Positions 14,610 through 22,767 of a DNA stretch of 28,294 bases are shown in pieces. How positions within the stretch are numbered: position 1 is the stretch's first letter; each line of letters starts with the position of its first letter. The stretch comes from SZUA-117 sp964630795 (GTDB taxonomy: Bacteria > Pseudomonadota > Gammaproteobacteria > Steroidobacterales > Woeseiaceae). The stretch covers positions 1 to 28,294 of the forward strand of contig CAZVWF010000031.1 of assembly GCA_964630795.1 (NCBI GenBank), read 5' to 3'. The notes under the pieces were generated by a model, which saw only the letters and a program-made list of their open reading frames with translations, was not told the origin of the DNA and made no database searches. The position numbers were made by a program, and so were the translations under genes.

Positions 14610-15806
14610 ATGAACAATCCAGTCAACCCGGCCACCAAAGCGGTGCGGGCTTCCATAGATTCAGATGAGCAGCACAGTGCCATCGTGCCGCCACTTTATC
14701 TGTCATCCAATTTCGCCTTTCGCCAGTTCGGTGAGAAGGGCGAGTACGACTACACGCGCAGCGGCAATCCTACGCGAACGACCCTAGTCGATGCGCTGAC
14801 GGAACTCGAAGTTGGCGCCGGTGGCATCGTGACCTCGTCAGGCATGGCGGCACTGACACTGGTCACACAATTGCTCGCGCCTGGGGATACCGTTGTCGTG
14901 CCGCATGATTGCTATGGTGGCACGTATCGATTATTCGAAAGCCTGGCAGCCCACGGGCGGTTCAAGGTTATTTTCGTTGACCAGGCTGACGACGTTGCCC
15001 TTGCACGCGCTTGCGCACGCAATCCCAAACTGATCCTGGTTGAAACACCCTCCAACCCGCTATTGCGCATTATCGATATTCGCAGGATGGCGACCGTGGC
15101 CGGTCAGTGCGGGGCGTTGCTCGCAGTCGATAACACTTTTCTCTCACCGGCACTGCAAAAGCCGCTGACGCTCGGTGCTGACATCGTTGTGCATTCGACG
15201 ACGAAGTACCTGAACGGCCACAGCGACGTTGTCGGCGGTGTGGTCCTCGCTGCGACCAAAGAGCTTGCCGAGCAATTGGACTGGTGGGCCAATTGCCTTG
15301 GCCTGACCGGTGCACCGTTCGATGCCTATCTCACTTTGCGGGGCGTGCGTACATTGTATGCGCGGATGCAGCAGCATGAGAAGAATGCGCAGGCCCTGGC
15401 TGAGCGGCTGGACGAGCACGAGGCGGTTGATAAAGTCTATTACCCCGGATTGTCTGGCCACGACGGACATGCCGTTGCGGCATCTCAACAGTCAGGATTC
15501 GGTGGCATGTTGAGTTTCGAACTGGCCGGTGGGGAGAACGCTGTCCGGACGTTCCTGGAAAGTCTCAGGTTCTTTTCACTCGCGGAGTCACTGGGCGGTG
15601 TTGAAAGCCTGGTCTGTCACCCGCCGAGCATGACGCATGCCGCGGTAAGAGAATCGGCGTTGTCAGAGGCGGGCATACAGCCGAACCTGGTCCGTCTGTC
15701 AGTCGGTATCGAGTGTGGCGAAGATCTTGTGGCAGACGTCCTGCAGGCGCTCAACGCAGCGCAGCTTGCGGTTCGCAGCCAGCAGATCAGCGCAGTCGCT
15801 GAATGA
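14610..15806 (+). CDS. metB: Cystathionine gamma-synthase / O-succinylhomoserine lyase-type enzyme
   Basis: A Cys/Met-metabolism PLP enzyme (fold type I) of 398 residues that joins an activated homoserine (O-succinyl or O-acetyl) to cysteine to give cystathionine on the way to methionine. K199 in HSTTKYLNGHSDV is the Schiff-base lysine. DYTRSGNPT (47-55) binds phosphate and the neighbouring subunit. SSGMAA (76-81), ETPSNP and VDNTF are family landmarks. The SAM riboswitch upstream supports a biosynthetic methionine role, favouring MetB (or a MetZ-like sulfhydrylase) over methionine gamma-lyase. The protein has a short extra C-terminal tail (AVRSQQISAVAE). The gene ends inside the end of convergent leuB. 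Confidence 0.92.
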   Translation: MNNPVNPATKAVRASIDSDEQHSAIVPPLYLSSNFAFRQFGEKGEYDYTRSGNPTRTTLVDALTELEVGAGGIVTSSGMAALTLVTQLLAPGDTVVVPHDCYGGTYRLFESLAAHGRFKVIFVDQADDVALARACARNPKLILVETPSNPLLRIIDIRRMATVAGQCGALLAVDNTFLSPALQKPLTLGADIVVHSTTKYLNGHSDVVGGVVLAATKELAEQLDWWANCLGLTGAPFDAYLTLRGVRTLYARMQQHEKNAQALAERLDEHEAVDKVYYPGLSGHDGHAVAASQQSGFGGMLSFELAGGENAVRTFLESLRFFSLAESLGGVESLVCHPPSMTHAAVRESALSEAGIQPNLVRLSVGIECGEDLVADVLQALNAAQLAVRSQQISAVAE

Positions 15807-16848
15807 TTGCGTCGGTCATGTCGACGGTGCCTGCTGAGGCGTGGTCTCCGCCCGCAATGTCTGCGGTGCGAATACCGTCCTCGATGGTGCTGTCGATTGC
15901 CGCATCAATGGCCGCCGCCTCGTCGTCGAGTCCGAAGCTCAGGCGCAGCATCATCGCGATGCTGGCGATCATGCCACAGGGATTCGCGAGACCCTGGCCG
16001 GCTATATCGGGTGCCGAACCGTGAATTGGTTCGTAAAGGCCACGGCGGGTTTCACCCAGGGATGCTGAGGGCAACATGCCCATCGAACCCGCCAGCATCG
16101 ATGCTTCATCCGTCAAAATATCGCCAAACATGTTCTCGGTCACCACTACGTCGAATGCTGCCGGGCGGTTGATCAGGTGCATCGCAGCTGCGTCCACGAG
16201 CATATGCTCAAGCTCAATGTCTGGAAACTCGGCTGCCATCGTCCGCACGGTGACGTCTCTCCAGAAGCGGGAGGTTTCGAGGACGTTCGCTTTGTCGACG
16301 GAACAGAGCTTGCCACGTCGTTCGCCTGCGAGCCTGGCGGCAACCCGGATGATACGTTCAACTTCGTGCTGCTCGTAGATACAGAGATCCGATGCCGAGT
16401 GTTCGTCGCGCGTTTTTTCGCCGAAGTAAATGCCACCGGTCAGTTCCCGTATAACGATAATGTCGACGCCATCGAGCCGGTCCGCTTTGATCGGTGACGC
16501 ATCGGCAAGCGCGTCGATGATCTTCACAGGACGGATATTGGCGAATACCTCGAGATTGGCGCGCAGCGCAAGAATGCCTTGCTCGGGTCGGACCGGCGCA
16601 TTCGGGTCTGACCATTTAGGGCCGCCGACGGCACCTAGAATGACAGCGTCCGATTCTGCACAGGCCGCGCGTGTGTCGGCCGGGAATGGGTCGCCGATTG
16701 CGTCAATTGCGGCACCACCAATCAACTGCTCTGTGCACTTGAACTGGTGTCCATACTGATCGGCCACGGCGTCCAGGACGCGCAATCCTTCCGTGCAGAC
16801 TTCCGGTCCAATGCCATCACCTGGCAATACTGTAATCAGGGCTTCCAA
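15787..16848 (-). CDS. leuB: 3-isopropylmalate dehydrogenase
   Basis: NAD-dependent oxidative decarboxylation of 3-isopropylmalate to 2-oxoisocaproate, the third leucine-specific step. The 353-residue isocitrate/isopropylmalate dehydrogenase fold shows the start ITVLPGDGIGPEVC, the substrate Arg/Tyr region ELTGGIYFGEK, catalytic Lys and Asp in the VDAAAMHL and NMFGDILTDEASMLAGSMG stretches, and the NAD loop PIHGSAPDIAGQGLANP. It is the last gene of the ilvC-leuA-ilvE-leuCDB operon and overlaps leuD by 13 bases. Its last 20 bases overlap the metB end tail-to-tail, with no terminator between them. Confidence 0.97.
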   Translation of the reverse strand: MEALITVLPGDGIGPEVCTEGLRVLDAVADQYGHQFKCTEQLIGGAAIDAIGDPFPADTRAACAESDAVILGAVGGPKWSDPNAPVRPEQGILALRANLEVFANIRPVKIIDALADASPIKADRLDGVDIIVIRELTGGIYFGEKTRDEHSASDLCIYEQHEVERIIRVAARLAGERRGKLCSVDKANVLETSRFWRDVTVRTMAAEFPDIELEHMLVDAAAMHLINRPAAFDVVVTENMFGDILTDEASMLAGSMGMLPSASLGETRRGLYEPIHGSAPDIAGQGLANPCGMIASIAMMLRLSFGLDDEAAAIDAAIDSTIEDGIRTADIAGGDHASAGTVDMTDAIIQRLR

Positions 16849-17420
16849 GTTCTTTTTTCCTCAAAGGTCTGAATGTCATCGAGATGCTTCCGGAGATAGC
16901 CGAGCTGATCGATCCCTTCTAACAGGCAATAGCGGGCGAAATCGTCAATGGGGTAGTTCACGGTGGAGCCATCCGGCAATGTCAGCGATGACTCCTGCAC
17001 GTCAATCCGGACTTCGGCACCCGGATTCTCCATGAGCCATTCGTGCGGTGCCTCGTCAATAGCGATCGGCAGAAAACCGTTCTTCAGGGAATTGCTGCGA
17101 AAAATGTCGGCGATCTCCGTGCTGATCACAGCGCGAAGCCCGTAGTCCAGTAGCGCCCAGGGCGCGTGCTCACGGGACGATCCGCAGCCAAAATTTCGCC
17201 CGGCAACAAGAATCGTACAACCCTCGGCGTCGGGACGATTTAGCACGAAATCGGTGTCCGGCGTACCGTCGGTCTGGAAGCGCCAGTCATGGAAAAGGTG
17301 ATCGCCGAGTCCCTCTCGGGATGTTGTCGTCAGAAATCGAGCCGGGATGATCTGGTCGGTGTCTACATCGGTCGCATTTAATACGACGGTGTTTGACGTC
17401 AGCGTGGATATTGGCTGCAT
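16836..17420 (-). CDS. leuD: 3-isopropylmalate dehydratase small subunit
   Basis: Small swivel-domain subunit of isopropylmalate isomerase (aconitase superfamily), working with LeuC to interconvert 2- and 3-isopropylmalate. The 194 residues show the family marks: DVDTDQIIPARFL near the N terminus, GRNFGCGSSREHAPWAL, and SNSLKNGFLPI. The gene starts 3 bases after the leuC stop and overlaps leuB, indicating tight translational coupling in the leu operon. Confidence 0.97.
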   Translation of the reverse strand: MQPISTLTSNTVVLNATDVDTDQIIPARFLTTTSREGLGDHLFHDWRFQTDGTPDTDFVLNRPDAEGCTILVAGRNFGCGSSREHAPWALLDYGLRAVISTEIADIFRSNSLKNGFLPIAIDEAPHEWLMENPGAEVRIDVQESSLTLPDGSTVNYPIDDFARYCLLEGIDQLGYLRKHLDDIQTFEEKRTWKP

Positions 17421-17423
17421 GGC

Positions 17424-18839
17424 TCAGGCATCCAGGTACGGTCTGGGATCGGCAACCTTGCCTTCGATGGCAGAGGCTGCAGCCGTCAGCGGACTGGCGA
17501 GGACGGTCCGTGCGCCGATGCCCTGGCGGCCTTCGAAATTACGATTGCTCGTACTGACGCTCAACTGGCCACCGGGTACCGTATCGCCGTTCATGCCGAG
17601 ACACATCGAGCAGCCGGATTCACGCCACTCTGCGCCCGACTGGAGGAAGATTTTGTCGAGGCCCCTTTCCTCGGCCTGCTTTTTGATTTGTTGCGACCCG
17701 GGAACGACCAGCATCCGTACCCCTTCGGCGACTTGCCGACCGTTCAGGACGCGCGCAGCCGCCTCGAGATCAGTCAGGCGCGAATTGGTACAACTGCCGA
17801 CGAAGACGACGTCCACGGCAGATTCCGTGAGCGGCTTGCCGGGCGTTACCTGCATATAGTCAAGCGCTTTCCTGAAACTGGCATCGCCGCTGTCATCAGG
17901 CACCGGGTCGTTAACCGGGATGACCATGCCGGGATTCGTGCCGAATGTGATCATCGGTTCGAGGCGGGAGCCATCGACACTTACGGACTTGTCAAACCGG
18001 GCCGAGTCATCACTTTGAAGCGCGCGCCAGCGTCCCAGGGCTGCGTCCCAGTGCTCGCCTTTGGGTGATCGCGGTCTGCCAGCCAGGTAGACAAAGGTCG
18101 TGTCGTCCGGGGCGATCATGCCGGCACGGGCACCGCCCTCGATCGACATGTTGCAGACGGTCATGCGTTCTTCCATATCCATCGCTTCGATGGCTGCGCC
18201 TCGGTACTCGATAACGTGTCCGGTCCCACCGTCGACGCCGATATCGCCAATGGCCGCAAGGATGACGTCCTTCGCAGTGACACCGTATTGCAATGTCCCG
18301 GAGACGTCGATTGACATCGTTTTCGGCTTTCTTTGCAACAGGCATTGTGTCGCGAGTACATGGCCAACTTCCGTCGTTCCGATACCGAAGGCGAGGGCGC
18401 CAAATGCGCCGTGCGTGCTTGTGTGGCTGTCGCCGCAGACAATGGTCTTGCCCGGCTGGGTTGCACCCATTTCAGGGCCGATGACATGCACGATTCCCCG
18501 ATAGTCGCTTTCGAATCCGTGTAATTCGAGTTTGAATTCCTCGCAGTTTGTCTGCATCGCGCGCACCTGGTTGGCGGCGCTCTCACCAACCACCTGGAGA
18601 TCCTTGAATGTTCGTACCGGTGTAGTCGGCGTCGAATGATCCATCGTGCCGAGCGTCAGGTCAGGGCGGCGCACGGGCAAGCCTTTCTCACGCAATAGGG
18701 TAAAGGCCTGCGGTGTCGTTACTTCATGGATCAGGTGCAGGTCGATAAAGAGGATCGCCGGGGTATCCGGTGTCTCGTCCTTAACGAGATGTTCTGACCA
18801 GATTTTCTCGAATAGGGTTTGCGGGGAGTCCGAGGGCAC
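17424..18839 (-). CDS. leuC: 3-isopropylmalate dehydratase large subunit
   Basis: [4Fe-4S] catalytic subunit of isopropylmalate isomerase, 471 residues. The cluster ligands C350 (VGSCTNSR), C410 and C413 (CSMC, then LGMN) are all present. Substrate-side aconitase motifs DHSTPT (67-72) and CGDSHTSTHGAFG (135-147) are intact. The start is a GTG at 18839. No ATG nearby gives the conserved TLFEKIW N terminus, so GTG is accepted even though its Shine-Dalgarno sequence is weak. It begins 11 bases after the ilvE stop and ends 3 bases before leuD. Confidence 0.96.
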   Translation of the reverse strand: MPSDSPQTLFEKIWSEHLVKDETPDTPAILFIDLHLIHEVTTPQAFTLLREKGLPVRRPDLTLGTMDHSTPTTPVRTFKDLQVVGESAANQVRAMQTNCEEFKLELHGFESDYRGIVHVIGPEMGATQPGKTIVCGDSHTSTHGAFGALAFGIGTTEVGHVLATQCLLQRKPKTMSIDVSGTLQYGVTAKDVILAAIGDIGVDGGTGHVIEYRGAAIEAMDMEERMTVCNMSIEGGARAGMIAPDDTTFVYLAGRPRSPKGEHWDAALGRWRALQSDDSARFDKSVSVDGSRLEPMITFGTNPGMVIPVNDPVPDDSGDASFRKALDYMQVTPGKPLTESAVDVVFVGSCTNSRLTDLEAAARVLNGRQVAEGVRMLVVPGSQQIKKQAEERGLDKIFLQSGAEWRESGCSMCLGMNGDTVPGGQLSVSTSNRNFEGRQGIGARTVLASPLTAAASAIEGKVADPRPYLDA

Positions 18840-18850
18840 GGGTTTAGGTC

Positions 18851-19810
18851 TCAGGCACCGCCCGCCGCAGCAACAGCTTGGGCATCGATCGGTTCCAGCC
18901 AGCCGTCTGTATCCTCGGTCTCGCCACTGAACAGTCCGAAAAACGCATCCTGTAACTTCTGGGTGATGGGGCCGCGGTGACCCGGTCCGATCTCGATACG
19001 GTCAACTGACTTGATCGGCGTCACTTCGGCAGCCGTTCCGGTAAAAAACAGTTCGTCGGCAAGATAGAGGGCCTCACGCGGAATAGCTTTCTCTTCAACC
19101 GTGAGCCCCATGCGTGCTGCCAGTTTGATGACGGAGTCGCGTGTCAGGCCACTCAGGATAGAAGATGTCGCGGGCGGCGTCAGGATCCGGCCGTCCTTGA
19201 TGAGGAATATGTTCTCACCGGCGCCTTCACTAACGGTGCCGTCTGTCGAAAGCGCAATGCCTTCCGCAAATCCGAGACGCTTGGCTTCACCGCTGATCAG
19301 CTGGCTGGACAAGTAGTTGCCACCCGCTTTAGCCATCGCCGGAATCGTATTCGGTGCAACGCGCTGCCAGCTGGAAACGCATACATCGACACCTTGTTCC
19401 AATCCTTCATCACCCAGGTAAGCGCCCCATTCCCAGGCTGCGATGGCGACATCGACGCGATGATCCTCCTTCGGCGCAAGCCCGGCTTCGCCGACACCCC
19501 GAAAAGCGATCGGCCGGATATACGCCCCATTCACCAGTTCGTTCCTCAGAACCAGGTCTTTGCAAGCCTGGACCAGTTCGTCCCGGTCATAGCCCAGCGG
19601 CATGCGGTAAATTTTGGCCGAATCATAGAAACGCTGCATGTGATCGGTAAGCCGGAATACCTGTGGGCCGTCCGCCGTCTTGTAGACGCGGATGCCTTCG
19701 AAAATGGACGAGCCATAGTGCAGGGCGTGGGCCATCACGTGTACCGTGGCCTGTTCCCAGGGAATGATCTGGCCATTCATCCAGATGAACTTGGTGCCGG
19801 CAAAGCTCAT
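18851..19810 (-). CDS. ilvE: Branched-chain amino acid aminotransferase
   Basis: A fold-type IV PLP aminotransferase that makes leucine, isoleucine and valine from their 2-oxo acids with glutamate. The 319 residues compare with 309 for E. coli IlvE. Visible marks are the start FIWMNGQIIPWEQA, HALHYGSSIFEGIR, the Schiff-base lysine in AKAGGNYLSSQL, and EGIALSTDGTVSEGAGENIF, the phosphate-binding and family-defining motif. D-amino-acid transaminase and aminodeoxychorismate lyase are excluded by length and by the conserved N terminus. It sits inside the leu operon between leuA and leuC, an order that supplies the final step shared by all three branched amino acids. Confidence 0.95.
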   Translation of the reverse strand: MSFAGTKFIWMNGQIIPWEQATVHVMAHALHYGSSIFEGIRVYKTADGPQVFRLTDHMQRFYDSAKIYRMPLGYDRDELVQACKDLVLRNELVNGAYIRPIAFRGVGEAGLAPKEDHRVDVAIAAWEWGAYLGDEGLEQGVDVCVSSWQRVAPNTIPAMAKAGGNYLSSQLISGEAKRLGFAEGIALSTDGTVSEGAGENIFLIKDGRILTPPATSSILSGLTRDSVIKLAARMGLTVEEKAIPREALYLADELFFTGTAAEVTPIKSVDRIEIGPGHRGPITQKLQDAFFGLFSGETEDTDGWLEPIDAQAVAAAGGA

Positions 19811-19900
19811 GCAATTAACTCCCGGGACGATTTCTGCACAAGGTGGCGTAGCTTAACAAGGGTCGCTGGCATTGGCATCTACCGATTCGATAATAGTTTG

Positions 19901-21469
19901 TTAAATCAAGGCGCGGTTGATGTCGCTGTCGCCCGCCTTGTCCTCAAGTCCGCGTTCGCGGCGTCGAAGAATACGATTGATGACATCGAGATAAGCACGC
20001 GCAGCAGCCTCGACAATGTCCTGGTTGGCGCCATGACCACGGTAGGGCTGGCCGTTATAGTCAACGGTTACAGTTGCCTCGCCCTGGGCATCCTCACCGA
20101 CCGTGGCACTGTGGAGCTCAAAATTCTGCAAGGTCAGGTCGATGCCTGTCGCCTGTTCAAGCGCAATGAATGCGGCTTCCACGGGGCCGTCAGCGGTTGC
20201 CGTGATCTCCTGGTGTTCGCCGTTTTCGTCGATGAGTTTCAGCATTGCCGTCGCGTCCACATCCGTCCCGGACGTGATCTGCAGTGAGTGCAGCATCCAG
20301 GGTCCCGCCGAGGAATTATCGACGTTCATGATGATGGCTTCGATATCGCCGTCGTACATGTCCTTCTTCTTGTCTGCGAGGCTCTTGAATTCCTGGAACG
20401 CCCGATTGATCTCGAAGTCGTCGAGATCGAAACCCAGGTCGCGGACGCGGTCACGGAAAGCATGCCGTCCACTGTGTTTACCGAGTACCAGGTTCGACTT
20501 GCTGATCCCGATGTCTTCCGGCTGCATGATTTCGTAGGTCGATGCATGCTGCAGCATGCCGTGCTGGTGAATGCCTGCCTCGTGGGCAAACGCGTTTTCG
20601 CCAACAATCGCCTTGTTGCGCGGAATCTGCATGCCCGTGATACCGGAAACCAGCCGCGCCGTTGGGTACAGGCGCTTTGTATCGACCTGTGTATCAACGC
20701 CGAAGAACTCACTGCGTGTCTTTAGTGCCATCACGACTTCTTCGAGCGAGCAGTTACCGGCGCGCTCGCCGATGCCATTGATCGTGCATTCGATCTGCCG
20801 GGCGCCGGCACGGACCGCTGCGAGGCTGTTGGATACCGCCATGCCGAGGTCATCGTGACAGTGGACCGAGAGCGTTATGTCATCGATGCCATCGACGTGC
20901 TCCCTCAGATAGCGGAACAGTTCGTCGAATTCAGACGGTACGGTATAGCCGACGGTATCCGGGATGTTGACCGTTCGAGCACCCGCTTCGATGGCTGCTG
21001 ACACGACCTCCGCAAGGTAGCCGAGCTCGGTACGCGACGCGTCCTCGGGCGAGAATTCGACGTCGTCACAGAGCTCCCTGGCCATCCGGATCGCGCCAAC
21101 CGCGCTCTTGATGATTTCCTCTTTCGCCATCTTGAGTTTGTACTGGCGATGAATTGCGCTCGTGGCAACAAACACGTGAATACGGTGATTGTCTGAGCCC
21201 TTGACGGCGTTGTGGACTTTTTCTATGTCGTCCGGATTGCAGCGAGCAAGGCCGCAGATCGTCGGTCCACGGTTTTCATCGGCGATGGCCTTGACCGCAT
21301 CGAAGTCCCCCGGCGACGCGGCCGGAAAGCCAGCCTCAATGATATCGACATTGAGGTCGGCTAGCGCCTTGGCGATTCTAAGCTTTTCCCTGAGGGTCAT
21401 GCTGCAGCCAGGGGCTTGCTCGCCATCTCTCAGGGTCGTGTCAAAGATTTTTATGTGATCGCTCGCCAT
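19901..21469 (-). CDS. leuA: 2-isopropylmalate synthase
   Basis: The committed leucine step, condensing acetyl-CoA with 2-oxoisovalerate. The 522-residue length is typical of the gammaproteobacterial long form. The HMGL-like TIM barrel starts with IKIFDTTLRDGEQAPGCSM (metal Asp, catalytic Arg). SVHCHDDLGMAVSNSLAA carries the metal-binding histidines, and a flexible linker follows. The C-terminal LeuA dimer domain (about 395-500) is the leucine feedback site. A clear GGAG ribosome binding site precedes ATG. The gene lies 62 bases after ilvC and 90 bases before ilvE, and I see no terminator in either gap. Confidence 0.97.
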   Translation of the reverse strand: MASDHIKIFDTTLRDGEQAPGCSMTLREKLRIAKALADLNVDIIEAGFPAASPGDFDAVKAIADENRGPTICGLARCNPDDIEKVHNAVKGSDNHRIHVFVATSAIHRQYKLKMAKEEIIKSAVGAIRMARELCDDVEFSPEDASRTELGYLAEVVSAAIEAGARTVNIPDTVGYTVPSEFDELFRYLREHVDGIDDITLSVHCHDDLGMAVSNSLAAVRAGARQIECTINGIGERAGNCSLEEVVMALKTRSEFFGVDTQVDTKRLYPTARLVSGITGMQIPRNKAIVGENAFAHEAGIHQHGMLQHASTYEIMQPEDIGISKSNLVLGKHSGRHAFRDRVRDLGFDLDDFEINRAFQEFKSLADKKKDMYDGDIEAIIMNVDNSSAGPWMLHSLQITSGTDVDATAMLKLIDENGEHQEITATADGPVEAAFIALEQATGIDLTLQNFELHSATVGEDAQGEATVTVDYNGQPYRGHGANQDIVEAAARAYLDVINRILRRRERGLEDKAGDSDINRALI

Positions 21470-21531
21470 GTCGCTTCTCCGTTGGTTTTTGGAGATCCAG
21501 TCGTTAATCCTTCGTCGCTTTTGAAGCAGTT

Positions 21532-22518
21532 TCAGCCTTCCAGCCAGTCCATCTGGGCTCTAAGCTTGGCACCGACCTTTTCGATCGGATGGTCCAGGTC
21601 TGCCCGCATGAGCTTCTGGTACTCCGGCTGGCCGGCTTCATTCTCGGCAATCCAGCGATTGGCAAATGTGCCGTCCTGGATGTCCGTGAGTATGTCCTGC
21701 ATCTTCGCGCGGGCATGCTCGTCAATGACGCGAGGGCCACTGATCATGTCTCCCCAGGCAGCGGTTTCGCTAATGAAGTTGTGCATCTTGGCAATTCCGC
21801 CCTCGTGCAGCAGGTCGACGATCAGCTTCATTTCGTGCATGACCTCGTAGTAGGCAACCTCGGGCTGGTAACCGGCTTTCACCAGCGTGTCGTAGCCCGC
21901 GACGATGAGTTCCGTAGCTCCGCCGCACAGCACGGCCTGTTCCCCGAACAGGTCGGTTTCGGTCTCCTCAGCGAAGGTTGTCTCGATTACACCGGCGCGG
22001 GCACCGCCGATGCCATCCGCGTATGCCAGCGCCAATTTGAGGGCGTTGCCTGTTGCATCGGCAGCCACTGCCACCAGGCAGGGCACGCCGTGCCCTTCCT
22101 CATACTGTCGTCTGACCAGGTCGCCCGGGCCTTTCGGTGCAATAAGGACGACATCGAGATCAGCGCGCGGCTCGATCTGATTGAAATGGATATTAAAGCC
22201 ATGCGCGAAGAGGAGGGCGGCGCCTTGCTCGATATTGGCTTCAACGGCTTTATAGAGTGCGGCCTGTGAGGTATCCGGTGTCAGAATCGCGACGATGGCA
22301 GCGCCATTGACCGCCTCCGCGGGCTCCCGGACGACGAAACCATCTGATTCAGCCCGGGGGAAACTGCCCCCCCCGGCACGGGCGCCTATTACCACGTTAT
22401 GGCCGCTGTCCTTCAGGTTCAGGGCGTGGGCCCGGCCCTGGCTGCCGTAGCCCAGTATCGTGATTTGCCTGCCTTCGAGACAGGACTGATCGACATCTGA
22501 TTCCGAATACATCTGCAT
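21532..22518 (-). CDS. ilvC: Ketol-acid reductoisomerase (class I, short)
   Basis: Isomerises and reduces 2-acetolactate or 2-aceto-2-hydroxybutyrate to the dihydroxy acid used by IlvD. At 328 residues it is a short class I KARI. The Rossmann motif ILGYGSQGRAHALNLKDSG lies near residue 20, followed by the cofactor-selecting loop IGARAGGGSFPRAESDG. The C-terminal knotted helical domain carries the two-metal motif around AEETETDLFGEQAVLCGG and later ETAAWGD. It is the first structural gene of the ilvC-leuA-ilvE-leuCDB operon and lies 113 bases after the stop of the leucine-rich leader peptide. A GGAAA ribosome binding site precedes ATG. Whether the loop prefers NADPH or NADH cannot be decided by eye. 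Confidence 0.97.
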   Translation of the reverse strand: MQMYSESDVDQSCLEGRQITILGYGSQGRAHALNLKDSGHNVVIGARAGGGSFPRAESDGFVVREPAEAVNGAAIVAILTPDTSQAALYKAVEANIEQGAALLFAHGFNIHFNQIEPRADLDVVLIAPKGPGDLVRRQYEEGHGVPCLVAVAADATGNALKLALAYADGIGGARAGVIETTFAEETETDLFGEQAVLCGGATELIVAGYDTLVKAGYQPEVAYYEVMHEMKLIVDLLHEGGIAKMHNFISETAAWGDMISGPRVIDEHARAKMQDILTDIQDGTFANRWIAENEAGQPEYQKLMRADLDHPIEKVGAKLRAQMDWLEG

Positions 22519-22566
22519 GGTCTTTTCCTAATTTCCTGGTTGGTCCATCGTTAAAATTCGTTCGCC

Positions 22567-22600
22567 AAAAAAAACCCCACTATCCTGGCTGGATGCGGGG
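22567..22600 (-). terminator. Attenuator terminator of the ilvC-leu operon
   Basis: Read on the minus strand, CCCC (22600-22597) pairs with GGGG (22578-22575), and ATCC pairs with GGAT inside the stem. A run of eight U follows (22574-22567). The terminator lies between the leucine-rich leader ORF and ilvC, where a classical attenuator terminator belongs. Confidence 0.8.
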
Positions 22601-22631
22601 CCGACGTTGATGAAATCCTTCTGCGTCCAAG

Positions 22632-22730
22632 CTACCCGCGCTGTCTCCCGATAAGGAGCAGCAAGACAGGCTGCAGAAGGAGCAGGCTGTCAGCGGGCTT
22701 TAAAAAAACGATTGGCGACGCAACTTTCAT
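22632..22730 (-). CDS. Leucine-rich leader peptide of the branched-chain operon
   Basis: A 32-residue ORF too short for normal gene calling, starting ATG at 22730 and ending TAG at 22634-22632. It has nine leucines, with two runs of four (residues 16-19 LLLL and 23-26 LLLL), plus three valines and two isoleucines. That composition is what a ribosome-stalling leader for an ilv/leu operon needs. Minus-strand RNA 22662-22640 folds into an 8-bp hairpin (GCTGCTCC with GGAG-A-CAGC) covering the second Leu run, a candidate pause hairpin (1:2). The attenuator terminator begins 31 bases after the stop codon. The peptide is expected to have no function beyond sensing charged tRNA-Leu/Val/Ile. Confidence 0.82.
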   Translation of the reverse strand: MKVASPIVFLKPADSLLLLQPVLLLLIGRQRG

Positions 22731-22738
22731 AGCCGCGG

Positions 22739-22767
22739 ATCATGTTGGAAGGTCGGCTTGATGTCAA
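22739..22767 (-). promoter_or_regulatory. Promoter of the ilvC-leu attenuator leader
   Basis: On the minus strand a perfect TTGACA (22767-22762) is separated by exactly 17 bases from CATGAT (22744-22739, 4 of 6 matches). The predicted start falls at about 22733-22730, at or within three bases of the leader peptide ATG, so the leader mRNA would be leaderless or nearly so. Confidence 0.65.
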
